DNA of 7,679 nucleotides from Methanoregula sp. UBA247. Lineage in GTDB: Archaea; Halobacteriota; Methanomicrobia; Methanomicrobiales; Methanospirillaceae. The stretch's first letter is position 1. Every line of letters begins with the position of its first letter. The notes under the pieces were generated by a model. The model was not told where the DNA came from. It ran no database searches and worked only from the letters and a program-made list of their open reading frames with translations. A program made the position numbers and the translations under genes. Shown piece after piece: positions 6,707 through 7,679 of the stretch. The stretch lies in the NCBI GenBank assembly GCA_002495055.1, contig DADR01000007.1, forward strand, positions 38,701 through 46,379. The letters are read 5' to 3'.

Positions 6707-6842
6707 TGCCTGACCCTCCACTGATGGGGATGTACCCCACTTTTATGATTTCTTTTCATATCTACGTTATCCGTTCGGACAATAAAAGGTGCCACTCAGG
6801 GAGTCAAGACAACGTATGCCCTGCAGAAATTTACCGGACTAC

Positions 6843-6869
6843 ATAAACAGCATAATCAGGACTGTTTAT
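6843..6869. repeat. Inverted repeat ATAAACAG / CTGTTTAT
   Basis: Eight-base perfect arms (6843-6850 and 6862-6869) are separated by 11 bases. In the transcription direction of the flanking genes the repeat lies after the T8 run that probably ends the surface-protein transcript, and about 140-160 bases before the AMP phosphorylase start. It could be a protein-binding site or part of the terminator region. AT-rich arms make the hairpin weak. Confidence 0.45.
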
Positions 6870-6883
6870 TAAGAAATCACGGG

Positions 6884-6891
6884 AAAAAAAA
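6884..6891 (-). terminator. Oligo-T terminator of the surface-protein gene
   Basis: Eight consecutive T on the minus strand (TCTCTTTTTTTTCCCG context) lie about 20 bases after the TGA stop at 6912-6914. This is long enough for intrinsic archaeal termination and would separate the surface-protein gene, likely strongly expressed, from AMP phosphorylase. No G/C-rich hairpin precedes it, which is usual for archaea. Confidence 0.65.
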
Positions 6892-6911
6892 GAGATTTTT
6901 GATGTGTTAGT

Positions 6912-7679
6912 TCAGTGCCTGCGCACGACGATGAATGCAACTGCACCGAGGCCGATTAATGCAATCAATGCACCGTACCCGGGCGACTTGGTCGGGGTCG
7001 GGGTCGGGGGCACTGTTGTCGGGGTTGCGGTTGGGGCAGTGGTCGTTGTCACTGCTGTTACAACGGTTGTCGGGGTTGCGGTTGGGGCAGCGCCTTCAAG
7101 AACGTTGAACAGTGCAGTGCCGGTGCAGTCCTGAATGACTGCGTCTTCGGTAACAATGTACTCATCCGGTTTGAATGTTGATGAATCAACATCAAAGGTG
7201 AGCGTGTTCATACCTGAGTCACCCTTGGTGACTTTGATTGTACCGGTTGCGCCGCTGAACTCGCCGCTCTGGCTCTTCTGAGTCGGCTTGAATGATGATG
7301 AGTAGACCTGGACGAGAACTTCATCATCTACCGCAAGGTTGGTCTTTGCAGTGATGGTGAACTTGTCACCAACATGCCTGTCGCCAATCGAGTCGATGGT
7401 GATGATGGGCTCCTCAACCAGGAACTGGAGCTTGGTGTAGGTATCGTCGACATTCGGGTCGTTGATGCCTTGAACAAGGGCTTCAGCTGCATCGGATCCC
7501 TGCAGGCTGCCAGCTCCCTGGATCTTGAAGATACTGATTGAGTCGAGTGCTGAGTCTGATTCTCCCAGTGCATAGTTGAATACATATATGTCGCCAGTTG
7601 TACCGGAAGTGAGTCCTGGGGAGTCAATATCGAACACGTCGTTCTGCATCGGGTGCTGGACGACAACGAAGTACTGGCC
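6912..7679 (-). CDS. DUF3821-like S-layer/cell-surface protein, C-terminal part, with PGF-CTERM-like anchor
   Basis: The frame is open to the right edge (GQYFVVVQHP precedes the first visible Met), so only the last 255 residues are present; the 5' end and signal peptide are outside. Visible residues about 1-90 hold the stretch GINDPNVDDTYTKLQFLVEE. A beta domain (about 91-195) with HVGDKFTITAKTNLAVDDE and paired SSFKP/STFKP motifs follows. Both resemble the DUF3821 surface proteins of Methanomicrobiales as I remember them. A Thr/Pro/Ala-rich stalk (about 199-232), likely O-glycosylated, contains APTATPTTV twice. The end is tripartite: SPGYG, a hydrophobic helix (about 237-252) and RRH. This matches the layout of PGF-CTERM sorting signals, which archaeosortase A removes before lipid attachment, with Tyr in place of the usual Phe. 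The role is probably structural, in the S-layer or envelope. The gene stops at TGA and is followed by a T8 terminator. Confidence 0.85.
   Translation of the reverse strand, partial: GQYFVVVQHPMQNDVFDIDSPGLTSGTTGDIYVFNYALGESDSALDSISIFKIQGAGSLQGSDAAEALVQGINDPNVDDTYTKLQFLVEEPIITIDSIGDRHVGDKFTITAKTNLAVDDEVLVQVYSSSFKPTQKSQSGEFSGATGTIKVTKGDSGMNTLTFDVDSSTFKPDEYIVTEDAVIQDCTGTALFNVLEGAAPTATPTTVVTAVTTTTAPTATPTTVPPTPTPTKSPGYGALIALIGLGAVAFIVVRRH
7015..7090. repeat. In-frame 25-bp direct repeat in the Thr/Pro stalk
   Basis: The same 25 bases occur at 7015-7039 and 7066-7090, spaced 51 bases (17 codons) apart, and encode APTATPTTV twice on the minus strand. Identity at the DNA level, including third positions, suggests recent slippage or duplication. 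It lies beside G-rich tracts at 6994-7010. Stalk length probably varies between related strains. Confidence 0.8.

Larger units (their letters stand above)
6707..6911 (-). promoter_or_regulatory. Intergenic region upstream of AMP phosphorylase with candidate control elements
   Basis: These 205 bases carry the terminator of the upstream surface-protein gene, an 8-base inverted repeat (6843-6869), a TATA-like ACCTTTTATT (6790-6781, minus strand), a near-palindrome GGGGTACATCCCC (6739-6727, minus strand) and the Shine-Dalgarno GGAGG (6719-6715). A start about 26 bases after the TATA-like box would fall near 6760. No single TATA box is convincing, so the exact promoter is unresolved. No protein gene of ordinary size fits here. 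Confidence 0.4.

Noticed and set aside
6727..6739. GGGGTACATCCCC near-palindrome as a riboswitch or attenuator upstream of AMP phosphorylase
   Set aside because: Only four base pairs form around a five-base loop, with no second structure or T run, which is too little to name a regulatory RNA.
7328..7666. A 112-codon minus-strand frame overlapping the surface-protein gene
   Set aside because: It overlaps the DUF3821-like frame on the same strand in a different phase, and its Ser/Thr/Arg-rich product looks like an out-of-frame reading.

Overview
The window looks like a piece of a methanogenic archaeal chromosome, most probably from the order Methanomicrobiales (Methanoregula or a relative). 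The evidence is an archaeal-type AMP phosphorylase, a DUF3821-like surface protein with a Thr/Pro stalk and a PGF-CTERM-like tail, large Asn-sequon-rich Ig/VWA surface proteins, TATA-like boxes upstream of genes, and oligo-T runs in place of hairpin terminators. No mobile element, CRISPR array or rRNA was seen.

Layout. On the left edge (1-32, minus strand) lies the 5' half of a tRNA gene, probably tRNA-Val, which runs off the window. Divergent from it, on the plus strand, is a small DUF4389-family membrane protein gene (186-497). Its frame is intact except for one in-frame TAG at codon 40. It faces a long minus-strand series across a T7A7 palindrome that can end transcription in both directions. 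Read in the direction of transcription, right to left, that series is: the C-terminal 255 residues of a cell-surface protein (6912 to beyond 7679), AMP phosphorylase (5183-6706), a membrane-anchored protein with five carboxypeptidase-regulatory/PEGA-like beta domains (3752-5143), and a 1029-residue secreted Ig-like/VWA protein (545-3634).

How the genes relate. AMP phosphorylase belongs to the archaeal AMP salvage route, which feeds ribose-1,5-bisphosphate to type III RubisCO. It is probably cotranscribed with the five-repeat membrane protein, since only 39 bases separate them. The VWA protein has its own promoter-like TATA element. Three of the four minus-strand genes encode exported, likely glycosylated proteins, so the region is mainly cell-envelope in character with one metabolic gene inside it.

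Most interesting points: the single amber codon in an otherwise intact DUF4389 gene; the AMP phosphorylase TAG stop, which is in frame with the downstream membrane protein; a perfect 16-bp palindrome abutting that protein's Shine-Dalgarno; and a VWA domain interrupted by about 108 residues. I see no clear evidence of a wholly new multi-gene system.
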